Source: Tangfeifania diversioriginum | Lineage (GTDB): Bacteria > Bacteroidota > Bacteroidia > Bacteroidales > Prolixibacteraceae | Assembly (NCBI GenBank): GCA_945873105.1 | Contig: CAMCBW010000026.1 | Location: 1-64,000, forward strand | Reading direction: 5' to 3' | Length of the DNA stretch: 64,000 nucleotides | Part shown: positions 27,129 through 36,078 of the stretch, in pieces | Numbering within the stretch: position 1 is the first letter of the stretch | Layout: the number at the start of each line of letters is the position of its first letter | The notes under the pieces: model-generated | What the model saw: only the letters and a program-made list of their open reading frames with translations | The model's database searches: none | What the model was told of the DNA's origin: nothing | Translations under genes and position numbers: made by a program

Positions 27129-28586
27129 CATCGCCTTCCTGGCCAAAAACTCAATGGTCCTGATCCGGTCTTTGTAAAGGTTGTGTCCATTCATTACCTC
27201 CACACTCAGTGATGCATCCGAGTTGTCGTCCCACCTGCGGCAAAGGTAGATCGGATTGTAGATCCTGCCGATCTGGTAATGACGGGAGATGGCCAATCCC
27301 AGTGCATAATCCTCCCCGTAATTGACATTTGGTACTTTGATGCTACGAAGCACCGGAGTATAAAATGCTCTCGGGGCACCTAATCCATTTATTCTAAGTG
27401 CGTTGTTTCTTCCATTGTCGGGTGTCCACTCCTTGTGGTCGATCACTCCCGGCGGAATCTCCTGCAGGTCGAAGTTCACCATCCGGTAAGAACCCACCAC
27501 CATGGCGCATTTTTCACGGTAGAAGGTATCTACCACTTGCTGCAGGGTGGTATCATCCAGGTAGAGATCGTCGCTGTCGAGCTGGATGGCAAATTTACCA
27601 CAGGAGGGATGAGCAGCGGCCGCATTCCAGCAACCACCGATGCCAAGATCTTTCCTCTCGGGGATCAGGTGTATGATCCTGGAGTCCTTTTCCGCATATT
27701 TTTCGATAATCTCGGTGGTTCCATCGGTAGAGTAGTTGTCGGCGATAATCAGGTTGAAAGGGAAGCTGGTTTTTTGTGACAATACCGATTTAATGGCATC
27801 CTCAATGGTCCTTACCCTGTTCCTGACGGGAATAATGACGGATGCTTCGACGGGGAATTTTTCAAGATCAAAATTGACTGGCTCAAAATCTGGTTTTAGA
27901 AATGCCCCGGCTTCTTTTAGAAATTTGGTACAAACATTTTCCATTTCAATCTGAACGCCCCTGTTTTTTGGATCAACGTAATCAAAGATCTTCTCTCCCG
28001 ACAATCGGAGGTCAGACTCCTCTTCGGTATAAAGAAATTCAGGTATTCGAAAGATGGGTGCCAGCAATGAAATGTTGAGACGGAGGGCATAGAGTGCTGA
28101 ATGAAGCAGTGTCACATTTATGGCGGTTGCAGCTTCTTTCAGTTTCTCTTTTTTGAAGAAGAGCAAGGATCCAAAGTTGAAATCGTCGCGAAGACTTCCC
28201 TCCTGGTAATCGATCACCGGATGGGAGGTTAAGGCACCAGCTTTAACGGCCAGGTAGTTGGAATAGACCATCCCGCTGCCAGTATCTTCGGCGACCCTGA
28301 TGAACCGCTCCAATGCATACTGGCCGAGCTTCAGCGGACTGTGTCTGGTGTAGATCAGGGTGTACTCGGTCTGACTCAGGAGAGCGATCGTTTGGATGGT
28401 GGTCCCGGCTGTCAGGCTGCCGCTGGTGAGCCATTCTGCTTCCTCCAAAGGGAAAAGTGTTTGGTCAGATCCGGTCACAAATATTTTGGCTACCAATTCT
28501 GAAGTTCTAAGCTCCTGAACCGTTGCTTTTGTCTCTTTTTCACTCCCAAATGGGATAAAACAAGTAATCTTCATATCATCTTTCAT
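27114..28586 (-). CDS. Two-domain family 2 glycosyltransferase
   Basis: A 490-residue cytoplasmic protein. The C-terminal half (about 245-490) is a standard GT2 (GT-A fold) domain: ASVIIPVRNRVRTIEDAI, IIADNYSTDGT, then the DxD-type metal site IQLDSDDLYLDD. The N-terminal half (about 5-230) starts MKITCFIPFGSEKETKATV and looks like a second, degenerate GT-A-like domain lacking a clear DxD. No membrane helices are seen. Acceptor and donor are unknown. The first ATG of the frame is 28586; an upstream GTG (28595) or the ATG at 28574 are alternatives. A perfect TAnnTTTG element lies about 40 bases upstream, so this gene probably starts its own transcript with DUF4922 and the SpoIID-like gene. Confidence 0.85.
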   Translation of the reverse strand: MKDDMKITCFIPFGSEKETKATVQELRTSELVAKIFVTGSDQTLFPLEEAEWLTSGSLTAGTTIQTIALLSQTEYTLIYTRHSPLKLGQYALERFIRVAEDTGSGMVYSNYLAVKAGALTSHPVIDYQEGSLRDDFNFGSLLFFKKEKLKEAATAINVTLLHSALYALRLNISLLAPIFRIPEFLYTEEESDLRLSGEKIFDYVDPKNRGVQIEMENVCTKFLKEAGAFLKPDFEPVNFDLEKFPVEASVIIPVRNRVRTIEDAIKSVLSQKTSFPFNLIIADNYSTDGTTEIIEKYAEKDSRIIHLIPERKDLGIGGCWNAAAAHPSCGKFAIQLDSDDLYLDDTTLQQVVDTFYREKCAMVVGSYRMVNFDLQEIPPGVIDHKEWTPDNGRNNALRINGLGAPRAFYTPVLRSIKVPNVNYGEDYALGLAISRHYQIGRIYNPIYLCRRWDDNSDASLSVEVMNGHNLYKDRIRTIEFLARKAMNLKM

Positions 28587-28625
28587 TGTTACCACAATTT
28601 ACCCACATGGAAACCCGAATTGTTA

Positions 28626-28633
28626 CAAAGGTA
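28626..28633 (-). promoter_or_regulatory. TAnnTTTG promoter element for the GT2-DUF4922-SpoIID unit
   Basis: On the minus strand the sequence reads TACCTTTG, a perfect -7 element in the 110-bp gap between the amidase stop and the GT2 start. It suggests an internal promoter that can drive the GT2 trio separately from the upstream cluster genes. Confidence 0.55.
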
Positions 28634-28696
28634 GAATTTGCAACTTCGTGTCATCCTTTGTGCACTTTTGTGGTTGGATTTATAATCATTTGCTAT

Positions 28697-31600
28697 TTAT
28701 TTTACCCCCATCAATTGAAGAAGTTGTTTCATCAAGGAGGCTCTTTCGTTATCATTTACAATCGTTTCTATGGGAATACTTAATACAACAGACTGGTACT
28801 TGCCATTGTACCAAATCCCTGCGCTTTTGTTGTCTCCGAAAAAGCGGAACAGGACCGATGCATCTTTCCCCACCGGTTCAATGGCATCAGGTGATTCTAC
28901 TTTGTAAATTTCAGGATTCCAATCGTTTGTATAGTGGTACTGTTCCGAATAATTTTTTCTGTGCGAGTTTACTGTATAGATTAAGCCTGACTTGCTGGCA
29001 TGGTTGGTCCTGTGTGCATAGTGGAGTACCTGTGCAGCAAATTTTTTCGTCAGGGTATCGCCGCACAAATCCAGGTCTGAGCCGACATAAGCTCCTGAAA
29101 TTAATATTTTAGTACCCTCCACGGTGGATATTTGTGTGATTTTTTCTTTCATTCCCGGAGTAAATATGGTAAAATCAGTGCCGGGATTTCCGATCAACCG
29201 TTTGGTGGTTTTCTCTTCTCCAAAAATCAGGTCAAAAAGTGAGAAGGAGGAGGATGTGAATTCTTCCTTTTCGAAAGCTTCATCACTGGTGGAGATAAAA
29301 CCCAGTCCATTTTTCCTGAGGGATTTGCCGTGCTCAAAAGTATAATCGAAACTGTTTCCAGGAACAATCCTGGATTCCTGATCGGCATGGCTGGAGCCAA
29401 ACCCTGAAGCGTCGTCGTCAATCCAGGGTGACTTTCTGTCAAAATCATATTGTTCGCCGATGTAGCCTATATTTTCAAGGTAGGCTACTCCTTCATCTTC
29501 GGACATCAGGAAGCCAGCTTCCTTTCCATTGTCAAAGGCAGCAGGGGCGCAGATCCGGTCAAAACCATTGACCAGCAATGCCGGCTTTGTATGGTCGATG
29601 GGCAGCGAGCAGGCAAGAATCTCTGAAGGAAAACTTTCCCCTCCTTCGTTGAGGGCAGTTACTTTGAAACTGTAAATGGTTCCCGGTTTCAGGTCATCCA
29701 GGGTGATGGTCTGTTCTTTTACCAGCGTTCCTTCATCAAAGCCTCCAGCTTCCACCCTTCGGTATACCCTGTAGGCGGTTGGAAACGCAGTGGGCTCCAG
29801 TGGATCATTGACAGGTTTCCAATCGAGATGAAGTGCTTTGCCCTCAAGTTTCATGGAAAAATGGTTGACTGGCAAAGGCTGAACCTGGTATTCAAATCCA
29901 TTTTGAAAGGCCAGGAATTTTAAGATTCCTTTGTAATAGGCCCGGCAAACATCGAACTTGAAACGGGGATCATGGGCAAGATACATGTCGGCAAAGTTCT
30001 GGTGGGAAAGCAGTTCCGACAGAAGTGCCGGTACCTTGGGTCTGGCGGCTTCAAAGTATTTTTTGTTCCACATCCCCCTTCTGGTCCAGTCTGCTTTGTA
30101 ACGTGCACGAAGATCGTTCACCACTTGTGTTTGAACCATGTCAGTGAGATCACGGCTTGCCCATTTGGACTGCCCGTTCGGGAAGGTATCTTTGTCAAAG
30201 GTGGTGTCGTAAATCATCAATGTGCCAATGATGGAGCTGTCGGGCGTCGTACCTGCATCGGTGTGAAAGGCCATTGAAAGATCTATGGGCACACCAAATC
30301 CCTTGGCTTGAGGAGCTTTGGTCGGACCATTGGGTGCCCCCATCAGGTAGTTGACAAACTCTCCCCGGCACATATAATCGTCCTTGTAATCTTCCATGCC
30401 TGCCTCCCGTTTGGCAAAACTGGCGGCATCCTTGCCCCGGTTCGAATAATCCACTTTTGTGCTGTTGAGGCTATAGACAAGTGAATCGGGGAAACCTGCG
30501 TATTGCAGATAATAGCGTGCAGCCTCCTGGTACCTTGGCCGCTGGCTGGTATAGGGCACCCAATTTGCAGAATCAAGCTTCCAACCCTCTTTTTCACGGA
30601 GGTCATACAATATTTTCAATTGGTCGTCCTTCCCTCTGACGACATTACCCATCCCACCGCCAAAACGAACTGCATCGGCAGATACTATTTTGCCTGGTTC
30701 GGAGGAGCCATTGTTTAGCTCCACCATCCCTTTGTCGGGATTTTTCCCTTTCTCAAAATTAAAGGTTCCCAGGTAGATCCAGGTTCCTCCACCCTGTTTT
30801 TGATTGACCTTGAACCGTGTTTGACCACCGGTATGATGGACCGTATAATTTGCATCAGATACATTGTTATCGTTGGAAACGTAGGAAACATAAACGGCAT
30901 AATTGTCACGCTTGGGCAGATCCGGCAGATAACGAACAACTGCATCTGCATTTGATTTGGCGGGGATCATCCTTCCATGGCCAAATTGGAAAGGGTTTTC
31001 ACCATCGAGCAAAAAAGGATATTTCAATGCAAATCCCGGTTCTGAAGATGGCAGCAAAACCCCACCCGTCTCTGTGTATTCGGATCCACCGGAAGATTTC
31101 TCCGCATCAATGATGATCTCCATTGTACCAAGATCCCGTTCCCGTGGAAGCCAGGCGGTAGCACCGGCATTTTCAACCATAGGGGTTAGGTAGGGAACCA
31201 CAAAACTGAGGGTCCAGATATCCTCTACCGTCAAAAAATCACGGGCTCTCTGCCACTCCCAGCGGTCGAGGGTGTTTTCGTAATACCAGCCATGACTTTG
31301 CCAAAGTGCAATGTTACGGTTGTCCAATCCCTTGGGAAATCGCTGATTCCGGGTTTGGTTCCAGACAATTGGTGCCCCCCGCTCTTTTGGTAGAGATAGC
31401 CGGGTGGAATCAATCCTAAATTTGCTATCCCGGTAGGGGTTGGGTATCAGCTCACTGATCTCCTTGCCCATGGAGGAGATGGAGAGTTCACTTTTCCTGA
31501 ACTTTCTGCCGAGTAGTTGTTTGTAATCTGAATAATACCGGGTGATATCTTCTGCCCGAAATGGAATTTCTGCAAAAGTGGCATTCATGGAGAGTTGGAG

Positions 31601-31789
31601 CTTTTCTCCTTTGGGATCCATGATCAGGGTATCCAACCTAAACTTGTAAGCCCTTCCGGCTGATGAATTTCTTGCAAATTGAATGGAGGCCTCCTTGGCT
31701 CTTTTGTAGCGTCTGTCCGCTTTATCCGCCTTTGAAACCTGGGCAGTTGTAAGAATCAGGGTTACCAGGATCAAATATTTCATTCTCAA
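28697..31789 (-). CDS. N-acetylmuramoyl-L-alanine amidase-like protein with inserted golvesin domain and FnIII
   Basis: A 1030-residue exported protein with signal peptide 1-21. The amidase_3 fold is split. Its first part (about 155-225) has H166 in WQSHGWYY, E189 in TVED and the ENAGATAWLPRERD end. A golvesin C-terminal-like beta-sandwich sits at about 285-380 (NYAVYVSYVSN, GGTWIYLGTFNFEKG). The amidase then resumes at about 410-630 with H509 (AFHTDAG) and E592 (LLSELLSHQN). These residues match the zinc ligands and catalytic Glu of the AmiC/CwlV family. A fibronectin-III domain (about 637-735) and a C-terminal domain of about 290 residues follow. Relatives are often annotated as xanthan lyase, but the amidase residues and the cluster point to stripping peptides from murein glycans. 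Confidence 0.82.
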   Translation of the reverse strand: MRMKYLILVTLILTTAQVSKADKADRRYKRAKEASIQFARNSSAGRAYKFRLDTLIMDPKGEKLQLSMNATFAEIPFRAEDITRYYSDYKQLLGRKFRKSELSISSMGKEISELIPNPYRDSKFRIDSTRLSLPKERGAPIVWNQTRNQRFPKGLDNRNIALWQSHGWYYENTLDRWEWQRARDFLTVEDIWTLSFVVPYLTPMVENAGATAWLPRERDLGTMEIIIDAEKSSGGSEYTETGGVLLPSSEPGFALKYPFLLDGENPFQFGHGRMIPAKSNADAVVRYLPDLPKRDNYAVYVSYVSNDNNVSDANYTVHHTGGQTRFKVNQKQGGGTWIYLGTFNFEKGKNPDKGMVELNNGSSEPGKIVSADAVRFGGGMGNVVRGKDDQLKILYDLREKEGWKLDSANWVPYTSQRPRYQEAARYYLQYAGFPDSLVYSLNSTKVDYSNRGKDAASFAKREAGMEDYKDDYMCRGEFVNYLMGAPNGPTKAPQAKGFGVPIDLSMAFHTDAGTTPDSSIIGTLMIYDTTFDKDTFPNGQSKWASRDLTDMVQTQVVNDLRARYKADWTRRGMWNKKYFEAARPKVPALLSELLSHQNFADMYLAHDPRFKFDVCRAYYKGILKFLAFQNGFEYQVQPLPVNHFSMKLEGKALHLDWKPVNDPLEPTAFPTAYRVYRRVEAGGFDEGTLVKEQTITLDDLKPGTIYSFKVTALNEGGESFPSEILACSLPIDHTKPALLVNGFDRICAPAAFDNGKEAGFLMSEDEGVAYLENIGYIGEQYDFDRKSPWIDDDASGFGSSHADQESRIVPGNSFDYTFEHGKSLRKNGLGFISTSDEAFEKEEFTSSSFSLFDLIFGEEKTTKRLIGNPGTDFTIFTPGMKEKITQISTVEGTKILISGAYVGSDLDLCGDTLTKKFAAQVLHYAHRTNHASKSGLIYTVNSHRKNYSEQYHYTNDWNPEIYKVESPDAIEPVGKDASVLFRFFGDNKSAGIWYNGKYQSVVLSIPIETIVNDNERASLMKQLLQLMGVK

Positions 31790-31832
31790 TGCAGTTTAAA
31801 TTCAGTAATTATATAATCCTCAAGAAGCACAA

Positions 31833-32954
31833 TCATACTTTGATGAAGATCTTCTTTTTGTACAAAACATAGCCAAGTAACCAAAATAGAATGACATGGG
31901 AAATGGCATACAGCAGAGAACCATTCAAATTTCCTCCGATTGGAACAAAAACTTCATGGTAAAGCCAATAAGATCCACTGACAATCTTACCGTCTTCGTT
32001 CGTCACCTGTATCATCCGCCCCATGATCCGGCCCCATAGGCCAGAGGCAGCAAATATGAAGAGTGGATTTACCCCAAATACCACAAAAAATGAGGTCCAT
32101 CCGGTAAATCCCCTTACATCGATCAACCAAATCAGAAAGGCCATATACAAGGATGCCTGCCCAGCCGTGTACAAGACATAGGAGCTGGACCAAATTGGCT
32201 TGCTAATGGGGAAAAACTGATTCCAGAACATACCAATGGCGATGGCTGCGATCCCAAAGATGATGAGCAACAGTGGAACTTCTTTTTTTGGCATGCCTTT
32301 GATTATTGCCCCAATGAGATATCCAGCGAGCACGGTTACGATGGAAGGAAGGGTACTGAAGAGTCCCTCCGGATCGAAGGGTATTCCATATCCCTTGTAG
32401 AGATGGTTCTCTCCGAGAAGTCTTGTGTCAAAAAGTGTTGCAGGATTTCCTGCCAGTGAGTAGGGGTCTGTTCCCCCAAGATAGTAGACCAATGCCCAGT
32501 AAGCCAAAAGGATACCGGCTCCGATGTAGGGTAAATATTTCCGCTGAACAGCCAAGACCAACAAGGCAGAAAAGCCATAAGCCAGTGCAATGCGTTGAAG
32601 TACCCCCATGATCCGTAGTTTGGAGAAATCGGTTGTCCATTGTGGAAAAGAGTTCAAAAAGAGGCCGATGGCGAAAATAAGCAGGGTTCGTTTCCCAATT
32701 TTTAATAGAGATTCGCGGTTAAGTTGGTTGCCATATTTTGAAAAGGAGAAGTACATGGAGGTTCCGACCACAAAAAGAAAGAAGGGAAAAACAAGGTCAG
32801 TGGGGGTACATCCCTGCCATTCGGCATGTTTCAATGGGGCATAGATATGGCTCCAACTGCCGGGATTGTTCACCAGAATCATCAAGGCGACCGTCATGCC
32901 CCTAAGGACATCCAAAGCAAGGTACCTTTGGTTGCCAGCAGCGACTTCCTTCAT
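31833..32954 (-). CDS. NagX-like (DUF5009/COG4299) multi-pass membrane protein
   Basis: A 373-residue inner-membrane protein with about ten predicted helices. The opening RYLALDVLRGMTVALMILVNNPGSW and LVFPFFLFVVGTSM are signatures of the heparan-alpha-glucosaminide N-acetyltransferase-like family, including bacterial NagX. Family members are linked with amino-sugar handling; relatives near MurNAc-use genes have been proposed as transporters or transmembrane acetyltransferases. The gene begins 3 bases after the GHL10 gene ends, so the two are co-translated or at least co-transcribed. Here it could import MurNAc/GlcNAc or re-acetylate glucosamine produced by the cluster's putative deacetylase; both are inference. 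Confidence 0.85.
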   Translation of the reverse strand: MKEVAAGNQRYLALDVLRGMTVALMILVNNPGSWSHIYAPLKHAEWQGCTPTDLVFPFFLFVVGTSMYFSFSKYGNQLNRESLLKIGKRTLLIFAIGLFLNSFPQWTTDFSKLRIMGVLQRIALAYGFSALLVLAVQRKYLPYIGAGILLAYWALVYYLGGTDPYSLAGNPATLFDTRLLGENHLYKGYGIPFDPEGLFSTLPSIVTVLAGYLIGAIIKGMPKKEVPLLLIIFGIAAIAIGMFWNQFFPISKPIWSSSYVLYTAGQASLYMAFLIWLIDVRGFTGWTSFFVVFGVNPLFIFAASGLWGRIMGRMIQVTNEDGKIVSGSYWLYHEVFVPIGGNLNGSLLYAISHVILFWLLGYVLYKKKIFIKV

Positions 32955-32957
32955 TGG

Positions 32958-34469
32958 TTAGTTTTTCTTGAATTTTAGCGGTGCACTCTCTGTATGACTT
33001 GGGCTCAGGGCTGTAACCACGTAGCGATAGCGCGAAGGTTTGTAGCCTTTGACTGCATTCAACAGAAGTTTTGTGTAGGAGGTTACTGTCAGGATCCTGT
33101 CGGGGCGGTCTGTTTTTGTCCTTTGAAGTATCTTGAAACGATAAACCACAAACAGGGTATTTTTTTCGGCTTTTTTCCAGGTAAGCACAACATCTTTACC
33201 GTCCCTGGATACAATGGCTTCTGTTGGAGTCTCAGGTTGGACCTTTGATACAAATGGATTTTCAGGAGTAAGTGCCGGATATTTGTAATGCTCTTTCAAT
33301 AGATTTTCCTGCAATCCAAGCGGATTCTTTTTGAGGAATTTGGCACTGAAGTACATACTGCCCTTGATCTCCGGGTAGTCACGGTTGACTGACAACTGTT
33401 TGGTTATCTCTTCTGAAGTTCTCCACGACTGATCTTTCGATGCAGGATCTATCAGGTAGAGCGCCTGTCCGCTGTAGATGTTGCAGCCATAGCTGTGTTC
33501 GGCCCACCATTTGGCAAGGATCGCATAATCTGCCACCTCTTTACCGATGTACCAGTAAAGCTGCGGGGTAACGTAATCGATCCATTTCTCATTTTGCCAC
33601 TTCAGGATATCTGCGTACAGATCGTCATAATTGGCTACTCCGGCTCTCGTATCAGATCCATTGGGGTCATTTTTCTTGTTTCGCCAGACACCAAACGGAG
33701 AGATCCCGAACTCCACCGTTGGCCTGATGGACTTAATGGTATCATGAAGTTGCTTGATGATCAAATCCACATTGTTTCTGCGCCAATCATCCTTTTGTTG
33801 CCGGCTAAAATTCCCATCATATTTAAAAAATGATTGGTCATCCGGAAAATCAATGCCAGTAATTTTATAGGGATAGAAATAGTCGTCGAAGTGGATGGCA
33901 TCGATGTCGTATCTTCTGACAATATCGCTGACTACATTGGCGACATGGTTTCGAACCGCAGGAATGCCTGGATCGAAATATTTTTTGTTGCCGTAGGTCA
34001 GCATCCATTCAGGGTGGGTATTGGATACATGGTTAGGAGCCGCTTTGGTCTTGTCAATGTTCTGGATCGCACGGTAAGGATTTAGCCATACATGGATGTC
34101 CAACCCTCGTTTCCGGCACTCGTCAATGGTGAACTGTAGCGGATCATAATACGGATCTGGTGCTTTGCCCTGTTTTCCGGTAAGCCACTCCGACCATGGT
34201 TCAAGATTGGAGGCATACAAGGCATCGGCATCGGGTCTGATCTGAAAAATAACTGTATTCATGTTGTATGCTGAAGCTGCATCCAGTAGTTCAACCATCT
34301 CTTTTTTCTGTTCATCGGTTGTAAGATTGGGGGAGGATGGCCAGTCAATATTTTCGACTGTTGCAATCCAAATGGCCCTCATTTCACGTTTGGGATATTC
34401 TTTGGAACTAAGCTGAAGCGTCCATCCCATCAATAGAATTGTAATGAAAATATACTTAGTCTTTTTCAC
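32958..34469 (-). CDS. GHL10 (DUF187) family glycosidase, DigH-like
   Basis: A 503-residue exported protein: signal peptide 1-22, then a TIM-barrel of the glycosyl-hydrolase-like 10 family (about 28-330). Signature segments are REMRAIWIATVENIDWPSS, NTVIFQIRPDADALYAS, GLDIHVWLNPYRA and AIHFDDYFYPY, the last carrying likely catalytic acids. A fibronectin-like beta domain follows (about 405-500). E. coli DigH of this family cleaves denuded peptidoglycan glycans, which fits the neighbouring amidase that would create such denuded strands. It lies 3 bases upstream of the NagX-like gene and 122 bp downstream of the transglutaminase lipoprotein gene. Confidence 0.9.
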   Translation of the reverse strand: MKKTKYIFITILLMGWTLQLSSKEYPKREMRAIWIATVENIDWPSSPNLTTDEQKKEMVELLDAASAYNMNTVIFQIRPDADALYASNLEPWSEWLTGKQGKAPDPYYDPLQFTIDECRKRGLDIHVWLNPYRAIQNIDKTKAAPNHVSNTHPEWMLTYGNKKYFDPGIPAVRNHVANVVSDIVRRYDIDAIHFDDYFYPYKITGIDFPDDQSFFKYDGNFSRQQKDDWRRNNVDLIIKQLHDTIKSIRPTVEFGISPFGVWRNKKNDPNGSDTRAGVANYDDLYADILKWQNEKWIDYVTPQLYWYIGKEVADYAILAKWWAEHSYGCNIYSGQALYLIDPASKDQSWRTSEEITKQLSVNRDYPEIKGSMYFSAKFLKKNPLGLQENLLKEHYKYPALTPENPFVSKVQPETPTEAIVSRDGKDVVLTWKKAEKNTLFVVYRFKILQRTKTDRPDRILTVTSYTKLLLNAVKGYKPSRYRYVVTALSPSHTESAPLKFKKN

Positions 34470-34591
34470 GAGGTAATATACGTTAATTGTTTGATATATA
34501 ATATTATTTACTTTTACTTATTGTCTTGTTCGTCTGCCTTCAGAGACCTTACTTCCAATCCCCAAGTGCACTAGTCCCTCACTCCTTTCCG

Positions 34592-36034
34592 TTATTCATA
34601 GATTACCTCCATGTGCCAATCCCACTTATCGAAATAGAGGTTTCCCCCTTTCCATTCCACTTCGCCCCGCTGGAAATCATAGGGTTCGCTGCGCAAAAAT
34701 TTTTTGGAAGGTGATAGGGGTCGGCTGAAGTCATCGTTCACAATCAATCGGTATGCGTCGATACCGGTTATGTAGAAATCACGGATATTTTTATCAGGAC
34801 TGTTTTGAAGTCCAAAAGATTGATCGAGTGGAACCCATCCGACACCTTCGTAGTAGACTTCACACCAATCATGGAGATTGACTTCACCCGGATGCAACAT
34901 CCATCCGCTCTGCCATTTGACAGGTATGCCAATGGATCTGGCCAGCGTCATGAAGAGCAATGTCTGCATTCCGCAATCACCATGTCGCTTGTTCATGACG
35001 AACCCCGGAATATCCGGTATAATAGAATACTCCAGTGCACTGGCCCAGGTTACTGAATCATCTATCCATTTGTAGATTTTTCCAACTTGAAGCAATGGAT
35101 TGGTTTCACCTGCTAAAATATTTTTAACCAATGTTTTGATTTGATTGGAAAAAACTATTTGAGGGGGTCTTTCCGCGGTAAATTCCTTGTAAAACGGGGT
35201 CTCTTTTTGATAGGGCTTTGCCATTTCCGGGGTCAATTGGAAAGATTGAGCGGAAGATGCGACTTCGATTTCAGTCTGAAAGATGGTAGGTTTTTTTGCA
35301 ACAGCGACTTTCTCCAGGTAAATGGCCCTTTGAAGATCTGTCTCAGGAGCCACTTGGCAGATTGCAGGATCAGAAGATATTAATTTTACCTCCTTCTGTC
35401 GTTCATTGCTTTCACGGGGGTAGGGCATCCAGCAACGGATCGTCTCTCCCTCAGGAACTGCATCTGCATCAATTTGAATGGTATAAATCAGCTTCATCCG
35501 GACAGGATTCACAGTTTTTGTAGGGGTGGGAGATAAGTCAAGTATTTTAGCTGTATGTGCCAATCTGAAAATGGAGAGGGAATCGGTGATGGGTCCCTCC
35601 TTTAGAATTTTTAGTTTTGCATAAATGGAGTCCAGTCTGATAACGTTTCCAACACAATTCTTGAAATAACTTTTTTCCCCATCAATGATCAGGAAGTCCA
35701 GTTTGTGTTCTTTCTCCAATCTGAAGAGGTCATCACGATTGGCCATTGGTTGATAATATGCCAACTTTCTCAAAACAGTTGTATCTGAAAGTGAAAAATC
35801 TATGCGTATTCTATGAGCGATTTCCAACAATGAGTCAATTTTGTACCTGGTTTTCTCGTCTAACTTTCCCAATTGGAGAATTTTACCCGCCAATTGTTCA
35901 ACTTTTCTCAATTCCCCTTTTTCAAGCAATTCATTGGCATGTACAATTGCATCTTTTTCGGTGCGCATGGTACACCCGATCAGGAAAACTGAAAGGAGTA
36001 ATACTGTAATAATGGACTTATGAAAATTGCTCAT
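34592..36034 (-). CDS. Transglutaminase-like domain lipoprotein
   Basis: A 480-residue lipoprotein (lipobox VFLIGC, Cys21). Residues about 25-170 are helical with no recognised family. About 175-270 is a beta region. About 295-410 is a transglutaminase-like cysteine protease domain with Cys354 (RHGDCGMQT), His388 (LHDWCEVYY) and Asp404 (VPLDQSF), a complete catalytic triad. Such domains act as peptidases or amide-forming enzymes. In this murein cluster a role in cleaving stem peptides or cross-links is plausible but unproven. It lies 44 bp downstream of the GH9-CE4 gene. Confidence 0.85.
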   Translation of the reverse strand: MSNFHKSIITVLLLSVFLIGCTMRTEKDAIVHANELLEKGELRKVEQLAGKILQLGKLDEKTRYKIDSLLEIAHRIRIDFSLSDTTVLRKLAYYQPMANRDDLFRLEKEHKLDFLIIDGEKSYFKNCVGNVIRLDSIYAKLKILKEGPITDSLSIFRLAHTAKILDLSPTPTKTVNPVRMKLIYTIQIDADAVPEGETIRCWMPYPRESNERQKEVKLISSDPAICQVAPETDLQRAIYLEKVAVAKKPTIFQTEIEVASSAQSFQLTPEMAKPYQKETPFYKEFTAERPPQIVFSNQIKTLVKNILAGETNPLLQVGKIYKWIDDSVTWASALEYSIIPDIPGFVMNKRHGDCGMQTLLFMTLARSIGIPVKWQSGWMLHPGEVNLHDWCEVYYEGVGWVPLDQSFGLQNSPDKNIRDFYITGIDAYRLIVNDDFSRPLSPSKKFLRSEPYDFQRGEVEWKGGNLYFDKWDWHMEVIYE

Positions 36035-36078
36035 ATGCTAAAAATAGTCATTATTCGTTTGAATCTTTACGATTTCCA

